The notes under the pieces were generated by a model. It was not told where the DNA came from, ran no database searches, and saw only the letters and a program-made list of their open reading frames with translations. Positions 31,554 to 42,288 of a DNA stretch of 64,000 nucleotides are shown piece after piece. Location: the NCBI RefSeq assembly GCF_900106665.1, contig NZ_FNNA01000001.1:1-64000 (forward strand). Direction: 5' to 3'. Numbering within the stretch: the stretch's first letter is position 1; every line of letters begins with the position of its first letter. A program made the position numbers and the translations under genes. The stretch comes from Paracoccus sanguinis. Its GTDB lineage: Bacteria; Pseudomonadota; Alphaproteobacteria; Rhodobacterales; Rhodobacteraceae.

Positions 31554-33872
31554 TCACCGCTGCCGCGCCATGCCGCCCTTCGCCTCCGCGCCCCGCGCCT
31601 CGCTGCCCCGCCCGGCCGCTTCAGCACGCTTTTCCCACTCCCCGCCACCCAGCCCCGCCCGGCGCCGCACCGCGGCCGAAGTCCAGAGCCGCGCGCCGGT
31701 CGCCTCGGCGGTGGTGAGCCAGGTGAGCCGCCCCCCGCGCACCCACGCCGCCTGCGCCCCCGTCGCCCGCAGCCGCGCCTCGTCGAGCAATACGCAGTCA
31801 TGCCGCCCCCTTGCCGCCCGGCCCTGCATCACCACGACCGCCCCCCCGGTGCAGGCGCGCTCCAGCGCCGCCGCTGCGCCCTTTCCCGAGAGGTGGTGCA
31901 GCGCCAGCCCGCCCACGCGGCTGACCCGGTCGCCGCGTGGGCCGGTCCAGCCGGGCCGCGCGGCGGCGGCCTCGGCGCTGGCCGCGTCGCCGTCGGCGCG
32001 CAGCCAGCTGTCGGCGACGAAGGCGCCCGCGGGTTTCGAGAGCGCCCGCCCCTCGGCCGTCATCACCCCCACGGCGCTCGCGTCCCCGGCGACGATCAGC
32101 GTCGGCCGCGCGCCCGCGACCCAGATTCCCGCGGCAAGCGCGACCGCCGCCAGCGCCACCCCCGCCAGTCCCCGCGCCGCACGCCGCCCGAGCGGCGCGC
32201 TCAGCGCCAGCAGCGCCACGGTGGCCCCGGTCCCGCCCAGCGGCAGCACCGCCCAGTGCGGCGCGCTGACGGTGGAGACCGCCCCCGCCCAGCCGGCGAC
32301 CATCTCGCCCACGCCCAGCATCCAGCGCGTGCCCCACCCCATCGCCCAGAGCGCCGGCCCGGCGAGGCCCAGCGGCGCCAGCAGCGCCGCGATCACGCCC
32401 GCCGGCATCACCACCGCCCCCATCACCGTCACCACCAGCAGGTTGGCGATGAGCCCGTATTGCGCCGAGCGGTTGAAATGCGCCGCCGCCAGCGGCGCCG
32501 TCGCCAGCCCCGCGATCAGCGAGGACAGCACCAGCAGCGCCACGACCCGCAGCACCCAGGGCAGCCGGTCGGCGTGCCGCGACCAGACGGGAAAGACGAG
32601 GATCAGCGCCGCGGTGGCGGCAAAGCTCATCTGGAACCCCGGCGTCACCAGCGCCTCGGGCGCCACGGCGAGGATCGCCAGCGCCGCCACCGCCACCGTC
32701 CTGAGCGACAGCGCCCGGCGGTCGAGCAGGATCGCCCCGAGCATCACCGCCACCATCAGGAACGCCCGCTCGGTCGGCACCCCGCCGCCCGAGAGCCACA
32801 GATACGCCCCCGCCGCCGCCAGCGCCCCCAGCGCCGCCACCTTGTGCAGCGGCCGCCCGGCCAGCCCGCGTCCCACCGGGCTCGCCATCAGCCCCGCCAG
32901 CGCCAGCCTGAGCGCGGCATAGACGAAGCCCGCCACCATGCTCATGTGCAGGCCCGAGATCGAGACGATGTGGTAGAGGTTCGAATCGCGCATGAGCTGG
33001 TTCGTCGCCTCGGCGATGCCCGAGCGGTCCCCGGTCATCAGCGCCGCGGCGACCGCCCCCTCCTGCCCGCCGATCGCGTCGCGCATCGCGGCCCCCAGCC
33101 GCAGCCGCAGGGCGGTGGCGTCAAGCCAGCGCGGCGGGGCGGGCGCGACGGTCAGGATCGGCGTCCGGGTATAGCCGACCGCGCCCAGCCCCTCGAAGAA
33201 GGCGGCGCGGCGGAAGTCGAAGCCCCAGGGCTCGGCCGGGCCGGGGTTCGGCCCCAGATGCCCGGTCAGCATCACCCGCGTGCCGGGCGGCGGCAGCGCC
33301 TGCGGCTCGGTCAGCGAGATCCGCACCCGGCGCGGCGTCCGTTCGGGGGCGGTGTCGCGCAAGCGCACCTCGTCGAGCGTCAGGCGCATCCGGTCGCGGG
33401 CCGAGCGGTCGATGTCGGCCACCCGCCCCTCGATCGGGCCATAATAGCGGAAGTCGAGCACCGGCGCGGCGACCAGATGCGCCCTGAGCCCCGCGGACAG
33501 GAACCCGCCCGCGACCAGCGCCAGCGCCAGACCGGCCATCCGCACCGGATCGGCGCGCGCCCACCCGATCCGCCCGGCCAGCGCCGCGCGCCGGACGGCC
33601 CATCCGGCCCCCAGCGCCGCCAACAGCAGAAGCGCTGCTGCGGCATAGGCGCGGGCGCCCGGCTCGACCGTCAGGGCGAACCACGGCCCGATCCCGAGCG
33701 ATAGAAACAGCGGCGCCCAGACGATCAGCCCGGCCTGCCCGACCCGGGTGTCGTCGCCTTCCAACTCCTCGCGCCGCGCCTTGCGCCGCACCAGCGCCTG
33801 CCACAGCCGCAGGCCGAGCGCCCGCGGCCCCCGCGCCTGCCGCGGTGTCAGCCCTGCGTCGAGCGCCGCCAA
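31554..33872 (-). CDS. comEC: ComEC/Rec2-family competence channel protein, no metallo-beta-lactamase domain
   Basis: 772 aa inner-membrane protein. The N-terminal DUF4131-type soluble and membrane region is followed by the Competence domain, with the signatures NLYHIVSISGLHMSMVAGF and GVPTERAFLMVAVMLG. Around ten membrane segments are visible. The C-terminal part after about residue 560 is soluble but lacks the HxHxDH metal site of ComEC proteins that carry a beta-lactamase-like nuclease. It would import single-stranded DNA. Divergent from gltX across about 120 bp. Confidence 0.85.
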   Translation of the reverse strand: MAALDAGLTPRQARGPRALGLRLWQALVRRKARREELEGDDTRVGQAGLIVWAPLFLSLGIGPWFALTVEPGARAYAAAALLLLAALGAGWAVRRAALAGRIGWARADPVRMAGLALALVAGGFLSAGLRAHLVAAPVLDFRYYGPIEGRVADIDRSARDRMRLTLDEVRLRDTAPERTPRRVRISLTEPQALPPPGTRVMLTGHLGPNPGPAEPWGFDFRRAAFFEGLGAVGYTRTPILTVAPAPPRWLDATALRLRLGAAMRDAIGGQEGAVAAALMTGDRSGIAEATNQLMRDSNLYHIVSISGLHMSMVAGFVYAALRLALAGLMASPVGRGLAGRPLHKVAALGALAAAGAYLWLSGGGVPTERAFLMVAVMLGAILLDRRALSLRTVAVAALAILAVAPEALVTPGFQMSFAATAALILVFPVWSRHADRLPWVLRVVALLVLSSLIAGLATAPLAAAHFNRSAQYGLIANLLVVTVMGAVVMPAGVIAALLAPLGLAGPALWAMGWGTRWMLGVGEMVAGWAGAVSTVSAPHWAVLPLGGTGATVALLALSAPLGRRAARGLAGVALAAVALAAGIWVAGARPTLIVAGDASAVGVMTAEGRALSKPAGAFVADSWLRADGDAASAEAAAARPGWTGPRGDRVSRVGGLALHHLSGKGAAAALERACTGGAVVVMQGRAARGRHDCVLLDEARLRATGAQAAWVRGGRLTWLTTAEATGARLWTSAAVRRRAGLGGGEWEKRAEAAGRGSEARGAEAKGGMARQR

Positions 33873-33991
33873 TCCTTGTCTCTCCCCGTCCGCATCGCGT
33901 ATCCCTCGGCCAACCCTAACCGCGCGGCCTTTCCAGAAGGTTAACGCCCGCCCGGGTGACCACCGCCGCGGCCGAGAGACAGGACCGACCC

Positions 33992-35410
33992 ATGACGCCC
34001 CCCGCCCCCAGCCAGCCTGCCCCCGACGCGCCCGTCGTCACCCGCTTTGCCCCCTCCCCGACCGGCTACCTGCACATCGGCGGCGCGCGCACGGCGCTGT
34101 TCAACTGGCTCTACGCCCGGGGCCGGGGCGGACGCTTCCTGCTCAGGATCGAGGACACCGACCGCGCCCGCTCGACGCCCGAGGCGACGGCGGCGATCCT
34201 CGAGGGGCTGACGTGGCTCGGCCTCGACTGGGACGGCGAGCCGATCAGCCAGGCCGGGCGCGCCGACCGCCACGCCGAGGTCGCGCGCGAGATGCTCGCC
34301 GCCGGCACCGCCTATCCCTGCTACACCCCCGCCGACGAGATCGCCGCCTGGCGCGAGGCGCACCCGAACCAGGTGTTCCAGAGCCCGTGGCGCGACGCCG
34401 ACCCGGCCACCCGGCCCGACGCGCCCTATGCCATCCGCCTGCGCGCCCCGCGCGAGGGCGTCACGGTGATCCACGACGCGGTGCAGGGCGACGTGACCTT
34501 CCGCAACGACCAGCTCGACGACATGATCCTGCTGCGCTCGGATGGGACACCCACCTATATGCACGCGGTGGTGGTGGACGACCACGACATGGGCGTGACG
34601 CATATCATCCGCGGCGACGACCACCTGACCAACGCCGCCCGCCAGGCCCAGGTCTATGCCGCGAACGGCTGGGCGCTGCCGGTCTTCGCCCATATCCCGC
34701 TGATCCACGGCACCGACGGCAAGAAGCTGTCCAAGCGCCACGGCGCCGTCGGGCTGCACGAGTTCGCCGCAATGGGCTATCCGCCGGCGGCGATGCGCAA
34801 CTACCTCGCCCGGCTGGGGTGGAGCCACGGTGACGACGAGCTGTTCTCGGACGCCGAGGCGCAGGCGTGGTTCGATCTGGACGGGATCGGCAAGGCGCCG
34901 GCGCGGCTCGACTTCAAGAAGCTCGAGCACGTCTCGTCGCACCATATCGCGCAGATGGACGACGCCGCCCTACTGGCCGAGATCGCGGCCTTCCGCCAGG
35001 CCACCGGCGCGCCGGCGCTGACGCCGCGTCAGACAGAGCGGCTGACCCCGGCGCTGGGGGTCCTCAAGGCCAAGGCCCGGACCCTGCCGCAACTGATGGA
35101 GCAGGCGCATTTCGCCCTCGTCGACCGCCCCGTCGCGCGCGACGACAAGGCGCAGGCGGGGCTGGATGCGGTATCCGATGGTATACTGCCAGAATTGACT
35201 GCTGCGTTGCAGCATGTTAACTGGAATCGCGACGACCTGGAGGCCGCGGCGCAGCGGATCGCCGAGGCGCACGGCGTGGGGCTCGGCAAGATTGCGGCGG
35301 GGTTGCGCGCCGCGCTGGCAGGGCGCAGTTCCACCCCCAGCGTATTCGACATGATGCTGGCTCTGGGCCGCGAGGAAAGCCTGGCCCGGCTGGCGGACGC
35401 GGCGTCCTGA
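33992..35410 (+). CDS. gltX: Glutamate--tRNA ligase
   Basis: 472 aa class I aminoacyl-tRNA synthetase. The HIGH motif appears as [18 protein letters not shown] (about residues 18-36) and KMSKS as [12 protein letters not shown] (about 245). The discriminating anticodon-binding C-terminal domain follows. ATG 33992 has an AGGA Shine-Dalgarno; a GTG at 33956 would add 12 residues and was rejected. Many alphaproteobacteria have two GltX-type enzymes, one charging tRNA-Gln for amidation; which one this is cannot be told here. Confidence 0.95.
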   Translation: MTPPAPSQPAPDAPVVTRFAPSPTGYLHIGGARTALFNWLYARGRGGRFLLRIEDTDRARSTPEATAAILEGLTWLGLDWDGEPISQAGRADRHAEVAREMLAAGTAYPCYTPADEIAAWREAHPNQVFQSPWRDADPATRPDAPYAIRLRAPREGVTVIHDAVQGDVTFRNDQLDDMILLRSDGTPTYMHAVVVDDHDMGVTHIIRGDDHLTNAARQAQVYAANGWALPVFAHIPLIHGTDGKKLSKRHGAVGLHEFAAMGYPPAAMRNYLARLGWSHGDDELFSDAEAQAWFDLDGIGKAPARLDFKKLEHVSSHHIAQMDDAALLAEIAAFRQATGAPALTPRQTERLTPALGVLKAKARTLPQLMEQAHFALVDRPVARDDKAQAGLDAVSDGILPELTAALQHVNWNRDDLEAAAQRIAEAHGVGLGKIAAGLRAALAGRSSTPSVFDMMLALGREESLARLADAAS

Positions 35411-35548
35411 CGCCGCGCCGAGGGGTCTGCGGCGGCTGCCGCAGGGGTGACCGGCGCGCCCGCGCGCCGATGCGAGGACAAAGGTGGCCCGGTGCCGCCC
35501 GACGAGTGACCCGGTCCCGCGGGACCAAGAGGCGAAAAGGAACGTGCG

Positions 35549-36841
35549 ATGGCCGAAGCCAAGACTGCCCGGATCACGGTGAACGACAAGGACATCGACC
35601 TGCCGGTGCTGACCCCCACGGTCGGGCCGGACTGCGTGGATATCCGCAAGCTGTATGGCCAGGGGGGCGTGTTCACCTTCGACCCCGGCTTCACCTCGAC
35701 GGCGGCGTGCGAAAGCGCGATTACCTACATCGACGGTGACCAGGGCGAGTTGTGGTACCGCGGCTATCCGATCGAGCAGCTGGCGGCCAAGTCGCACTAC
35801 CTCGAGGTCTGCTACCTGCTGCTGCACGGCGAGCTGCCGAACAAGTCGCAGATGGACGATTTCGAGACCCGGGTCACCCGCCACACGATGGTGCACGAGC
35901 AGATGCACTATTTCTTCCGCGGCTTCCGGCGCGACAGCCACCCGATGGCGACCATGGTCGGCGTCGTGGGCGCGATGTCGGCCTTCTACCACGATTCGAC
36001 CGACATCAACGATCCGAACCAGCGCGAGATCGCCTCGATGCGGCTGATCGCCAAGGTGCCGACGATCGCGGCGATGGCCTATAAATACTCGATCGGCCAG
36101 CCGTTCGTTTATCCGAGGAACGACCTCGATTACGCCTCGAACTTCCTGCACATGTGCTTCTCGGTCCCGGCCGAGCCCTACCACGTCGATCCGGCGCTGG
36201 CCCGCGCCATGGACCGCATCTTCACCCTGCACGCGGACCACGAGCAGAACGCCTCGACCTCGACCGTGCGGCTCGCGGGCTCGTCGGGCGCCAACCCCTT
36301 CGCCTGCATCGCGGCCGGCATCGCCTGCCTGTGGGGGCCGGCGCATGGCGGCGCCAACCAGGCCGCGCTCGAGATGCTGGAAGAGATCGGCTCGGTCGAC
36401 CGCATCCCCGAATACATCAAGCGCGCCAAGGACAAGGACGATCCCTTCCGGCTGATGGGCTTCGGCCACCGGGTCTACAAGAACTTCGACCCGCGGGCGA
36501 AGATCATGAAGGAATCGGCCGACGAGGTGCTCGACATCCTCGGGATCGAGAACAACCCGACCCTGCAGGTCGCCAAGGAGCTTGAGAAGATCGCGCTCGA
36601 GGACGAGTACTTCGTCTCGAAGAAGCTCTATCCGAACGTCGACTTCTACTCGGGGATCATCCTGTCGGCGATGGGGTTCCCGACCTCGATGTTCACCCCG
36701 ATCTTCGCGCTGTCGCGCACCGTCGGCTGGATCTCGCAGTGGAAGGAGATGCTGGGCGACCCGGACAACAAGATCGGCCGCCCGCGCCAGCTCTATGTCG
36801 GTGCCGACCGGCGCGACTATCTGGACGTCGACAAGCGCTGA
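35549..36841 (+). CDS. gltA: Citrate synthase (type II)
   Basis: 430 aa. Condenses acetyl-CoA and oxaloacetate in the TCA cycle. Catalytic residues lie in [17 protein letters not shown] (His), [16 protein letters not shown] (His) and [11 protein letters not shown] (Asp). The N-terminal domain with [20 protein letters not shown] is typical of the long hexameric NADH-regulated bacterial form. Good Shine-Dalgarno AAAGGAA before ATG 35549. A clear terminator follows the stop by about 25 bp, so gltA ends its transcript. Confidence 0.97.
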   Translation: MAEAKTARITVNDKDIDLPVLTPTVGPDCVDIRKLYGQGGVFTFDPGFTSTAACESAITYIDGDQGELWYRGYPIEQLAAKSHYLEVCYLLLHGELPNKSQMDDFETRVTRHTMVHEQMHYFFRGFRRDSHPMATMVGVVGAMSAFYHDSTDINDPNQREIASMRLIAKVPTIAAMAYKYSIGQPFVYPRNDLDYASNFLHMCFSVPAEPYHVDPALARAMDRIFTLHADHEQNASTSTVRLAGSSGANPFACIAAGIACLWGPAHGGANQAALEMLEEIGSVDRIPEYIKRAKDKDDPFRLMGFGHRVYKNFDPRAKIMKESADEVLDILGIENNPTLQVAKELEKIALEDEYFVSKKLYPNVDFYSGIILSAMGFPTSMFTPIFALSRTVGWISQWKEMLGDPDNKIGRPRQLYVGADRRDYLDVDKR

Positions 36842-36864
36842 GCCGCGCCGACCGTCAAGACGAA

Positions 36865-36889
36865 GGGGGCCCGCCGCGGCCCCCTTTTT
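36865..36889 (+). terminator. Rho-independent terminator after gltA
   Basis: Stem GGGGGCC (36865-36871) / GGCCCCC (36878-36884), loop CGCCGC, followed by TTTTT (36885-36889). The last T also forms part of the stop codon of the converging SRPBCC gene. Confidence 0.9.
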
Positions 36890-37380
36890 CATTCCACGAG
36901 TTCGGCGAGCTGCGCGAAGGTCGCGCCCCAGCCCTCGGCAAAGCCCATCGCCGCGTGCCGGTCGCGGTCCTCGGCCGACGCGTGCAGCACCCGCGCGGTC
37001 AGCCGCGTGCCGCCCGCGTCGGGCACGAGCGTCAACTCGGCGGTCATGAACGGCGTCCTGGCTGGCCGGAACCCGGCCGAGAGCGCGTCCGTCCACACCA
37101 GCCGTTGCGGCGGCTCGGCCACCAGCACGCAGCCGCCCGCCTCGCCCTCCGCATCTGCGGCGCAGTCCTCGGCCGCGCCGTCCGGCCCCTCCATCTGGAT
37201 GTCGAAGGCCCCGCCCGGATGCGGCTCGACCACCGCCGAGGTCACCCGCCACGGGCGCGGCGCGAACCAGCGCGACAGCTGCTCGGGGTGGGTCAGGGCG
37301 GCCCACACCGCCTCGGGTGCGGCGTCGATGCGCCGCGTGATGACAAGGTCGTTGCCCTCGGTCGTGGTCGTGGCTGGCAT
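36889..37380 (-). CDS. SRPBCC family protein (AHSA1-type)
   Basis: 163 aa. Reads DLVITRRIDAAPEAVWAALT, then PEQLSRWFAPRPW, PGGAFDIQMEGPDG, and the C-terminal HAAMGFAEGWGATFAQLAEL, all standard for the Bet v 1-like AHSA1 group, which form a hydrophobic cavity and often bind lipids or other small ligands. Ligand unknown. ATG 37380-37378 begins MPATTTTEGND; longer in-frame starts were rejected since homology begins here. Convergent with gltA; upstream it faces the FAD oxidoreductase gene. Confidence 0.85.
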   Translation of the reverse strand: MPATTTTEGNDLVITRRIDAAPEAVWAALTHPEQLSRWFAPRPWRVTSAVVEPHPGGAFDIQMEGPDGAAEDCAADAEGEAGGCVLVAEPPQRLVWTDALSAGFRPARTPFMTAELTLVPDAGGTRLTARVLHASAEDRDRHAAMGFAEGWGATFAQLAELVE

Positions 37381-37510
37381 GGCGGACGCTCCCCTCAGCG
37401 GTCCGGGACAGGGTGAGGCGTCGCCCGCGCGACCGTCAAGGCCCCGGTTCCGCGGTGGGCGGCGACGTGCTAGGCCTTGCCGTGATCCGGCTGCGACAAG
37501 GGGGCGCGCG

Positions 37511-38821
37511 ATGAACCTGCTGTTCGCCAACGACCGGCGCGGGACCTATCCGCCCAGCCTCTATGCCGAGCAGAACCCGCCGCTGCCCCCCTTCCCGCCC
37601 CTGCGCGGCGAGGCGCGGGCCGACGTGGTGGTCGTCGGTGCGGGCTACACGGGCCTCTCCGCCGCGCTGCACCTCGCGCGCGCCGGGCGGCGGGTCATCG
37701 TGCTCGAGGCGCAGCGGGTGGGGTTCGGCGCCTCGGGCCGCAACGGCGGGCAGATGGGGTCCGGCCAGCGCCTCGACGTGGCCGACCTCGAGCGGCTGGC
37801 CGGCAAGCCCGCCGCCCGCCGGCTCTGGGACATGGCCGAAGAGGCCAAGGCCCTGACCCGCGCCCACGCGGCCGAGGCCGGGGTCGCGGTCCACGACGGC
37901 ATCGCCCACGCCGCCCGCAGCGCCGCCGAGGTCGCCCACGCGCACGAGAATGCCGCCCGCCTCGCCCGCGACTACGGCTACGACCGCATCACCCCGCTGG
38001 ACGGCCCGGCGCTTTCGGCGCTGATCGGCACCGGCGTCTATGCCGGCGGCGACCTCGACCGCGGCGCCGGGCACCTCGACCCGCTGGCGCTGGCGCTGGG
38101 GATGGCGCGGCTGGCCCGCGACGCGGGCGCGGTGATCCACGAGGGCGCCCATGTCCACGCCATCCGCCACGCCCGTCGCGCGACCGAGACGACCATCGTG
38201 CAGACCGGCACCGGGCGGGTGCTCTGCGACCACGTCATCCTCGCCGCCAACGGCTATCTCGGCCACCTCGACCTCGGCGTGGCGGCCCGGGTCATGCCGA
38301 TCAACAACTACGTCGTCGCCACCGAGCCGCTTGGCCCCCGCGCCGACGCGCTGATGGCCGAGAACGTCGCCGTCCACGACACCCGCTTCGTGGTGAACTA
38401 CTGGCGGCTCTCGGACGACCGGCGGCTGGTCTTCGGCGGCGGCGAAACGCTGGGCTACCGCTTCCCCCGCGACATCGCGGCCAAGGTCCGCGGCCCGCTT
38501 GAGCAGGTCTACCCGCAGCTCAGGGGGGTGCGGATCACCCACGCCTGGGGCGGGACGCTGGCGATCACCATGAGCCGGCTGCCGCTCTTCGCCCGCCCCG
38601 CGCCGAACTGCCTGTCGGCGAGCGGGTTCTCGGGCCACGGGGTGGCGCTCTCGAACCTCGCCGGGCGGCTGATGGCCGAGGCGGTGATGGGGCAATCCGA
38701 GGGGTTCGACACCATGGCCGCCCTGCCCGCGCGGCAGTTTCCCGGCGGCGCCGGGCTGCGCTGGCCGCTGCTGGTGGCCGGGATGGGCTGGTACTCGCTG
38801 CGCGACCGGCTGGGCGTCTAG
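37511..38821 (+). CDS. FAD-dependent amine/amino acid oxidoreductase (PuuB/DadA-like)
   Basis: 436 aa. The N-terminal YAEQNPPLPPFPPLRGEARA precedes the FAD dinucleotide motif VVVGAGYTGLSAALHLARAG (about residues 39-58). FGASGRNGGQMGSGQR is the flavin-contact loop typical of gamma-glutamylputrescine oxidase-like enzymes, and FSGHGVALSNLAGRL is the C-terminal FAD motif. It probably oxidises a secondary amine or polyamine derivative. The substrate cannot be read from sequence. Its stop overlaps that of the converging DUF2062 gene by four bases. Confidence 0.88.
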   Translation: MNLLFANDRRGTYPPSLYAEQNPPLPPFPPLRGEARADVVVVGAGYTGLSAALHLARAGRRVIVLEAQRVGFGASGRNGGQMGSGQRLDVADLERLAGKPAARRLWDMAEEAKALTRAHAAEAGVAVHDGIAHAARSAAEVAHAHENAARLARDYGYDRITPLDGPALSALIGTGVYAGGDLDRGAGHLDPLALALGMARLARDAGAVIHEGAHVHAIRHARRATETTIVQTGTGRVLCDHVILAANGYLGHLDLGVAARVMPINNYVVATEPLGPRADALMAENVAVHDTRFVVNYWRLSDDRRLVFGGGETLGYRFPRDIAAKVRGPLEQVYPQLRGVRITHAWGGTLAITMSRLPLFARPAPNCLSASGFSGHGVALSNLAGRLMAEAVMGQSEGFDTMAALPARQFPGGAGLRWPLLVAGMGWYSLRDRLGV

Positions 38822-39462
38822 GGCGCGGCGTCAGGCCGGCCGGGGTCGTCGCCCACCGCGCCCTCGGCGCGCGCCTTGCGCGCCCGGCGGGCCAGCCGGC
38901 GCTGGTGATAGACCTCGACCAGCGGCACCGTCAGGCGGTGGAAGAGGAGCGCGGCGATCAGCCCCGGGATCAGCCCGCCGACCATGTAGGGCAGGAACAC
39001 CGCCTGGGCGAAGTCGACCAGCCGGTCCCATTCCGCCGGCCGGCCGTCGAGCACGGCGAGCAGGTTGCGCAGGAACTGCCGCGTGGCGCCCGAGAACGCC
39101 TCGAGGATCAGCATCGGGTCGATGCTGCCCCCCTGCCCCAGCATCCACCGCCCGAGCGTGATCGCCACGACCGCGATCACCGGGATCGTCAGCGGGTTGC
39201 CGACGAAGCTGCCGATCACCGAGGCGAGCACGTTGCCGCGGATCGCCAGCGCCAGCGCCATGGCCCCCACGACGTGCAGCCCGAAGAGCGGCGTGAAGCT
39301 GATGAACACCCCCGCCGCCACCCCGCGCGCTACCCGCTGCGGCGGGTCCGGCAGGCGGCGCAGCCGGTGCACGCGGTACTTGATCGCCCGCCACCACCCG
39401 CCGCGCGGATAGACGATGTCGCTGGCCATCTGCGAATAGCTGCGGGGCTTGCGGCGGAACAT
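38818..39462 (-). CDS. DUF2062 membrane protein
   Basis: 214 aa, ATG 39462-39460. Conserved core PPQRVARGVAAGVFISFTPL followed by FGLHVVGAMALALAIRGNVL and FVGNPLTIPVIAV defines DUF2062. Three or four membrane helices are visible, and a basic C-terminal tail (QRRLARRARKARAEG) should be cytoplasmic. Function unknown; homologues are common in Proteobacteria. It lies downstream of relA in the same direction, 225 bp apart, so probably not in the same operon. The spacer 39463-39689 holds no gene. Confidence 0.85.
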   Translation of the reverse strand: MFRRKPRSYSQMASDIVYPRGGWWRAIKYRVHRLRRLPDPPQRVARGVAAGVFISFTPLFGLHVVGAMALALAIRGNVLASVIGSFVGNPLTIPVIAVVAITLGRWMLGQGGSIDPMLILEAFSGATRQFLRNLLAVLDGRPAEWDRLVDFAQAVFLPYMVGGLIPGLIAALLFHRLTVPLVEVYHQRRLARRARKARAEGAVGDDPGRPDAAP

Positions 39463-39689
39463 GGGCGTCTCGGGCGGGCGGATGGCGGTGTGTCCGCCAC
39501 TGTCCACCAGCCGTCCGCGGAGGGCAACCGGATCGCGGGAGTGTGTGGCGGGCGGGGTGCTTCAGAACGGTGCGGCAAGGCGCGAACGTGGCTGCGCCGG
39601 ATCAACGAGTTTCCAGCGGGACCGCTCTTGATCACGCCTCCGCCCCTAACGCCGTTCGGGTTCGCCCCCCCGCACCCCGCAGGGCCCCC

Positions 39690-41810
39690 TCAGACCACCG
39701 CCGAGGGATCCCGGATCCGCGCCACCTGCGCCACGTCGCTCTCCGCCTCGAGCGCCGTCATCAGCGCGTGCAGGTGCTCGCTGTCGCGCAGGTCCACGTC
39801 CACCCGCAGGCGGTAGAAGTCCGGCTTGCGGTCCAGGAACTCGAGGTCCGAGATGTTCGCCCCCTGCGCCCCGATCAGCGTGCAGATGCGCCCCAGCACA
39901 CCTGCGTCATGCCGGATCGTCAGGTTCAGCCGCGAGGAGTAGACCGCCGGGTGCCGCCCCTCGCGCCAGCGCAGGTCGACCCAGCGCTCGGGCTGGTCCT
40001 CGAACCCCGCCAGCACCGGGCAGTCGATGGCGTGGATCACCACGCCCTTGCCGCGATAGGTGATGCCCACGATCCGCTCACCCGGCAACGGGGTGCAGCA
40101 GGGGGCGCGGGTGAACTCCTGATCGGCCTGCAACCCGGCGACGGCACGGCTTGCGTCGATCTCGTCGGCCGAGGGCGCGAGGTCGGGCCAGAGCGCCCCG
40201 ATCACCTGCTGGGCCGAGATCTCGGCCGCGCCGATCCGGGCCAGCAGCTCGTCCGCGCCCGGCATCGCCAGCGCCTTGGCGGCGGTGCGCAGCGCCTTGT
40301 CGGTGACCTTGCGGTTGACGTGCTCGAACGCCACCCGCACCAGCTCGGACCCGAGCCGGATGAAGCGCGAGCGGTCCTCTTCGCGCAAGGACCGCCGGAT
40401 CGCCGCCTTGGCCCGGCCCGTCACCACGATGTCGAGCCAAGTGGCCTGCGGACGCTGGCCCGAGGCCGCGATGATCTCGACCGACTGGCCGTTCTTCAGC
40501 CGCGTCCACAGCGGCACGCGGATGCCGTCCACCTTGGCGCCGACGCAGGAATTGCCCAGCCGCGTGTGGATGGCATAGGCAAAGTCGATCGGCGTCGCGC
40601 CCTTGGGCAGCTGGATCACGTCGCCCTTGGGGGTGAAGCAGAACACCTGGTCCTGATACATCTCGAGCTTCACGGCCTCGAGGAACTCGTCGTGATCCTC
40701 TTCCCCGAAGCGCTCGGTGAGGCTCGCCAGCCACTCGGCCGGATCGACCGCAAAGGGGTTCTTCGACCGCACCCCGTCGCGGTAGGCCCAGTGCGCGGCG
40801 ACCCCGGCCTCGGCCACCTCGTGCATGGCGCGGGTGCGGATCTGCACCTCGACGCGGGTGCCGTCGCGCGCCGAGACGGTCGAGTGGATCGAGCGGTAGC
40901 CGTTCGACTTGGGCTGGCTGATGTAGTCCTTGAACCGCCCCGGCACGGCGCGCCAGCGGCGGTGGATGATCCCCAGCGCGCGGTAACAGTCGGCCTCGGA
41001 CCGGGTGATGATGCGGAAGCCGTAGATGTCCGAGAGCCGCGAGAAGCTGAGCTGCTTTTCCTGCATCTTGCGCCAGACGCTGTAGGGGCGCTTGGCGCGG
41101 CCGAAGACCTCGGCCTCGATCCCCTCGGCGTCCAGCGCCGCGCGGATGTCGGCGGTGATCCGCGGGATGATGTCGCCGGTCTCTTTCTGCAGCGTCACGA
41201 AGCGGCGGATGATCGAGTTGCGCGCCTCGGGGTTGATGACCTTGAAGGCCAGGTCCTCAAGCTCCTCGCGCATCCACTGCATCCCCATCCGCCCGGCGAG
41301 GGGGGCGAAGATGTCCATCGTCTCGCGCGCCTTCTGCACCTGCTTGTCGGGCCGCATTGAGCGGATCGTGCGCATGTTGTGCAGCCGGTCGGCGAGCTTC
41401 ACGAGGATCACCCGCAGGTCGCGGGACATCGCCATGAAGAGCTTGCGGAAGTTCTCGGCCTGCTTCGAGTGGGTGCCGGAGAGTTGCAGGTTGGTGAGCT
41501 TCGTCACCCCGTCCACGAGGTCGGCCACGTCGCGGCCGAACAACTCGGCCACCTCGCCCCAGGTCGAGCGGGTGTCCTCGATCGTGTCGTGCAGAAGGGC
41601 GGTGACGATGGTCGCATCGTCCAGCCGCATCTCGGTCAGGATGGCGGCGACGGCGACGGGATGGGTGAAATAGGGTTCGCCCGAGTGGCGGAACTGCCCC
41701 TCGTGCATCCGGCGGCCATAGTCATAGGCCCGCCGGATCAGGTCCTCGTTGGTCCGCGGGTTGTAGTTGCGGACCAGCGCGACGAGGTCTTCGACGTCGA
41801 TCCGGTCCAA
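39690..41810 (-). CDS. relA: Bifunctional (p)ppGpp synthetase/hydrolase (Rel/SpoT)
   Basis: 706 aa, the single long RSH enzyme expected in alphaproteobacteria. HD hydrolase domain (YFTHPVAVAAIL, LHDTIEDT, LADRLHNMRT) about residues 30-190, synthetase domain (GYRSIHSTV) to about 370, TGS (FTPKGDVIQLPKGATPIDFA), and a C-terminal ACT domain. All hydrolase residues look intact, so it can make and degrade the alarmone. It starts with TTG 41810-41808 after an AGAGG Shine-Dalgarno, 18 bp after rpoZ and in the same frame, the classical rpoZ-spoT arrangement. Confidence 0.95.
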   Translation of the reverse strand: MDRIDVEDLVALVRNYNPRTNEDLIRRAYDYGRRMHEGQFRHSGEPYFTHPVAVAAILTEMRLDDATIVTALLHDTIEDTRSTWGEVAELFGRDVADLVDGVTKLTNLQLSGTHSKQAENFRKLFMAMSRDLRVILVKLADRLHNMRTIRSMRPDKQVQKARETMDIFAPLAGRMGMQWMREELEDLAFKVINPEARNSIIRRFVTLQKETGDIIPRITADIRAALDAEGIEAEVFGRAKRPYSVWRKMQEKQLSFSRLSDIYGFRIITRSEADCYRALGIIHRRWRAVPGRFKDYISQPKSNGYRSIHSTVSARDGTRVEVQIRTRAMHEVAEAGVAAHWAYRDGVRSKNPFAVDPAEWLASLTERFGEEDHDEFLEAVKLEMYQDQVFCFTPKGDVIQLPKGATPIDFAYAIHTRLGNSCVGAKVDGIRVPLWTRLKNGQSVEIIAASGQRPQATWLDIVVTGRAKAAIRRSLREEDRSRFIRLGSELVRVAFEHVNRKVTDKALRTAAKALAMPGADELLARIGAAEISAQQVIGALWPDLAPSADEIDASRAVAGLQADQEFTRAPCCTPLPGERIVGITYRGKGVVIHAIDCPVLAGFEDQPERWVDLRWREGRHPAVYSSRLNLTIRHDAGVLGRICTLIGAQGANISDLEFLDRKPDFYRLRVDVDLRDSEHLHALMTALEAESDVAQVARIRDPSAVV

Positions 41811-41828
41811 CCCGTGCCGCCTCTGACC

Positions 41829-42185
41829 TCAGCCCCGGCCTTGCGCCTCGAGCATCATGCGCAGCATCCGCTCTTCCGATTCCTCGTCGGCGGGCTTGGG
41901 ACGGTCGATCTCGGCCCCGAGCAGAAGCGCCATCGCGTCCTCTTCGGGCTCGTCCACCTCGATCTGGGTCTGAGTCTGCTCGATCATCCGCTCGCGCAGC
42001 TCGTCGACCGGCTGGCCCTCGTCGGCGATCTCGCGCAGCGCCACGACCGGGTCCTTGTCGTTGTCCCGCTCGACCGACAGCGTGGCCCCGGCGCCGATCT
42101 CGCGGGCGCGGTGGGCGGCGAGCATCACCAGGTCGAACCGGTTCGGAACCTTGTCAACGCAATCCTCGACTGTGACGCGGGCCAT
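41829..42185 (-). CDS. rpoZ: DNA-directed RNA polymerase omega subunit
   Basis: 118 aa. [33 protein letters not shown] and the [10 protein letters not shown] block are the conserved omega core. An acidic C-terminal tail with [14 protein letters not shown] is typical of alphaproteobacteria. Omega helps assemble and stabilise beta-prime and makes part of the ppGpp-binding site, which fits its linkage to the (p)ppGpp enzyme gene directly downstream. Confidence 0.95.
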   Translation of the reverse strand: MARVTVEDCVDKVPNRFDLVMLAAHRAREIGAGATLSVERDNDKDPVVALREIADEGQPVDELRERMIEQTQTQIEVDEPEEDAMALLLGAEIDRPKPADEESEERMLRMMLEAQGRG

Positions 42186-42288
42186 GAGCTACCTTTCCGA
42201 ATCGACTGGTGGGGCAAGGCGGCATAGGTGGGGGTGCGGACCGGGAAAGTCAAGCCGCGCTGCCCCCCGGAGGGTTTTCAGCCGCCTG

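Noticed and set aside
31548..33704. 718-codon plus-strand open frame opposite comEC
   Set aside because: Shadow of comEC; dominated by Arg/Pro/Gln with no recognisable fold.
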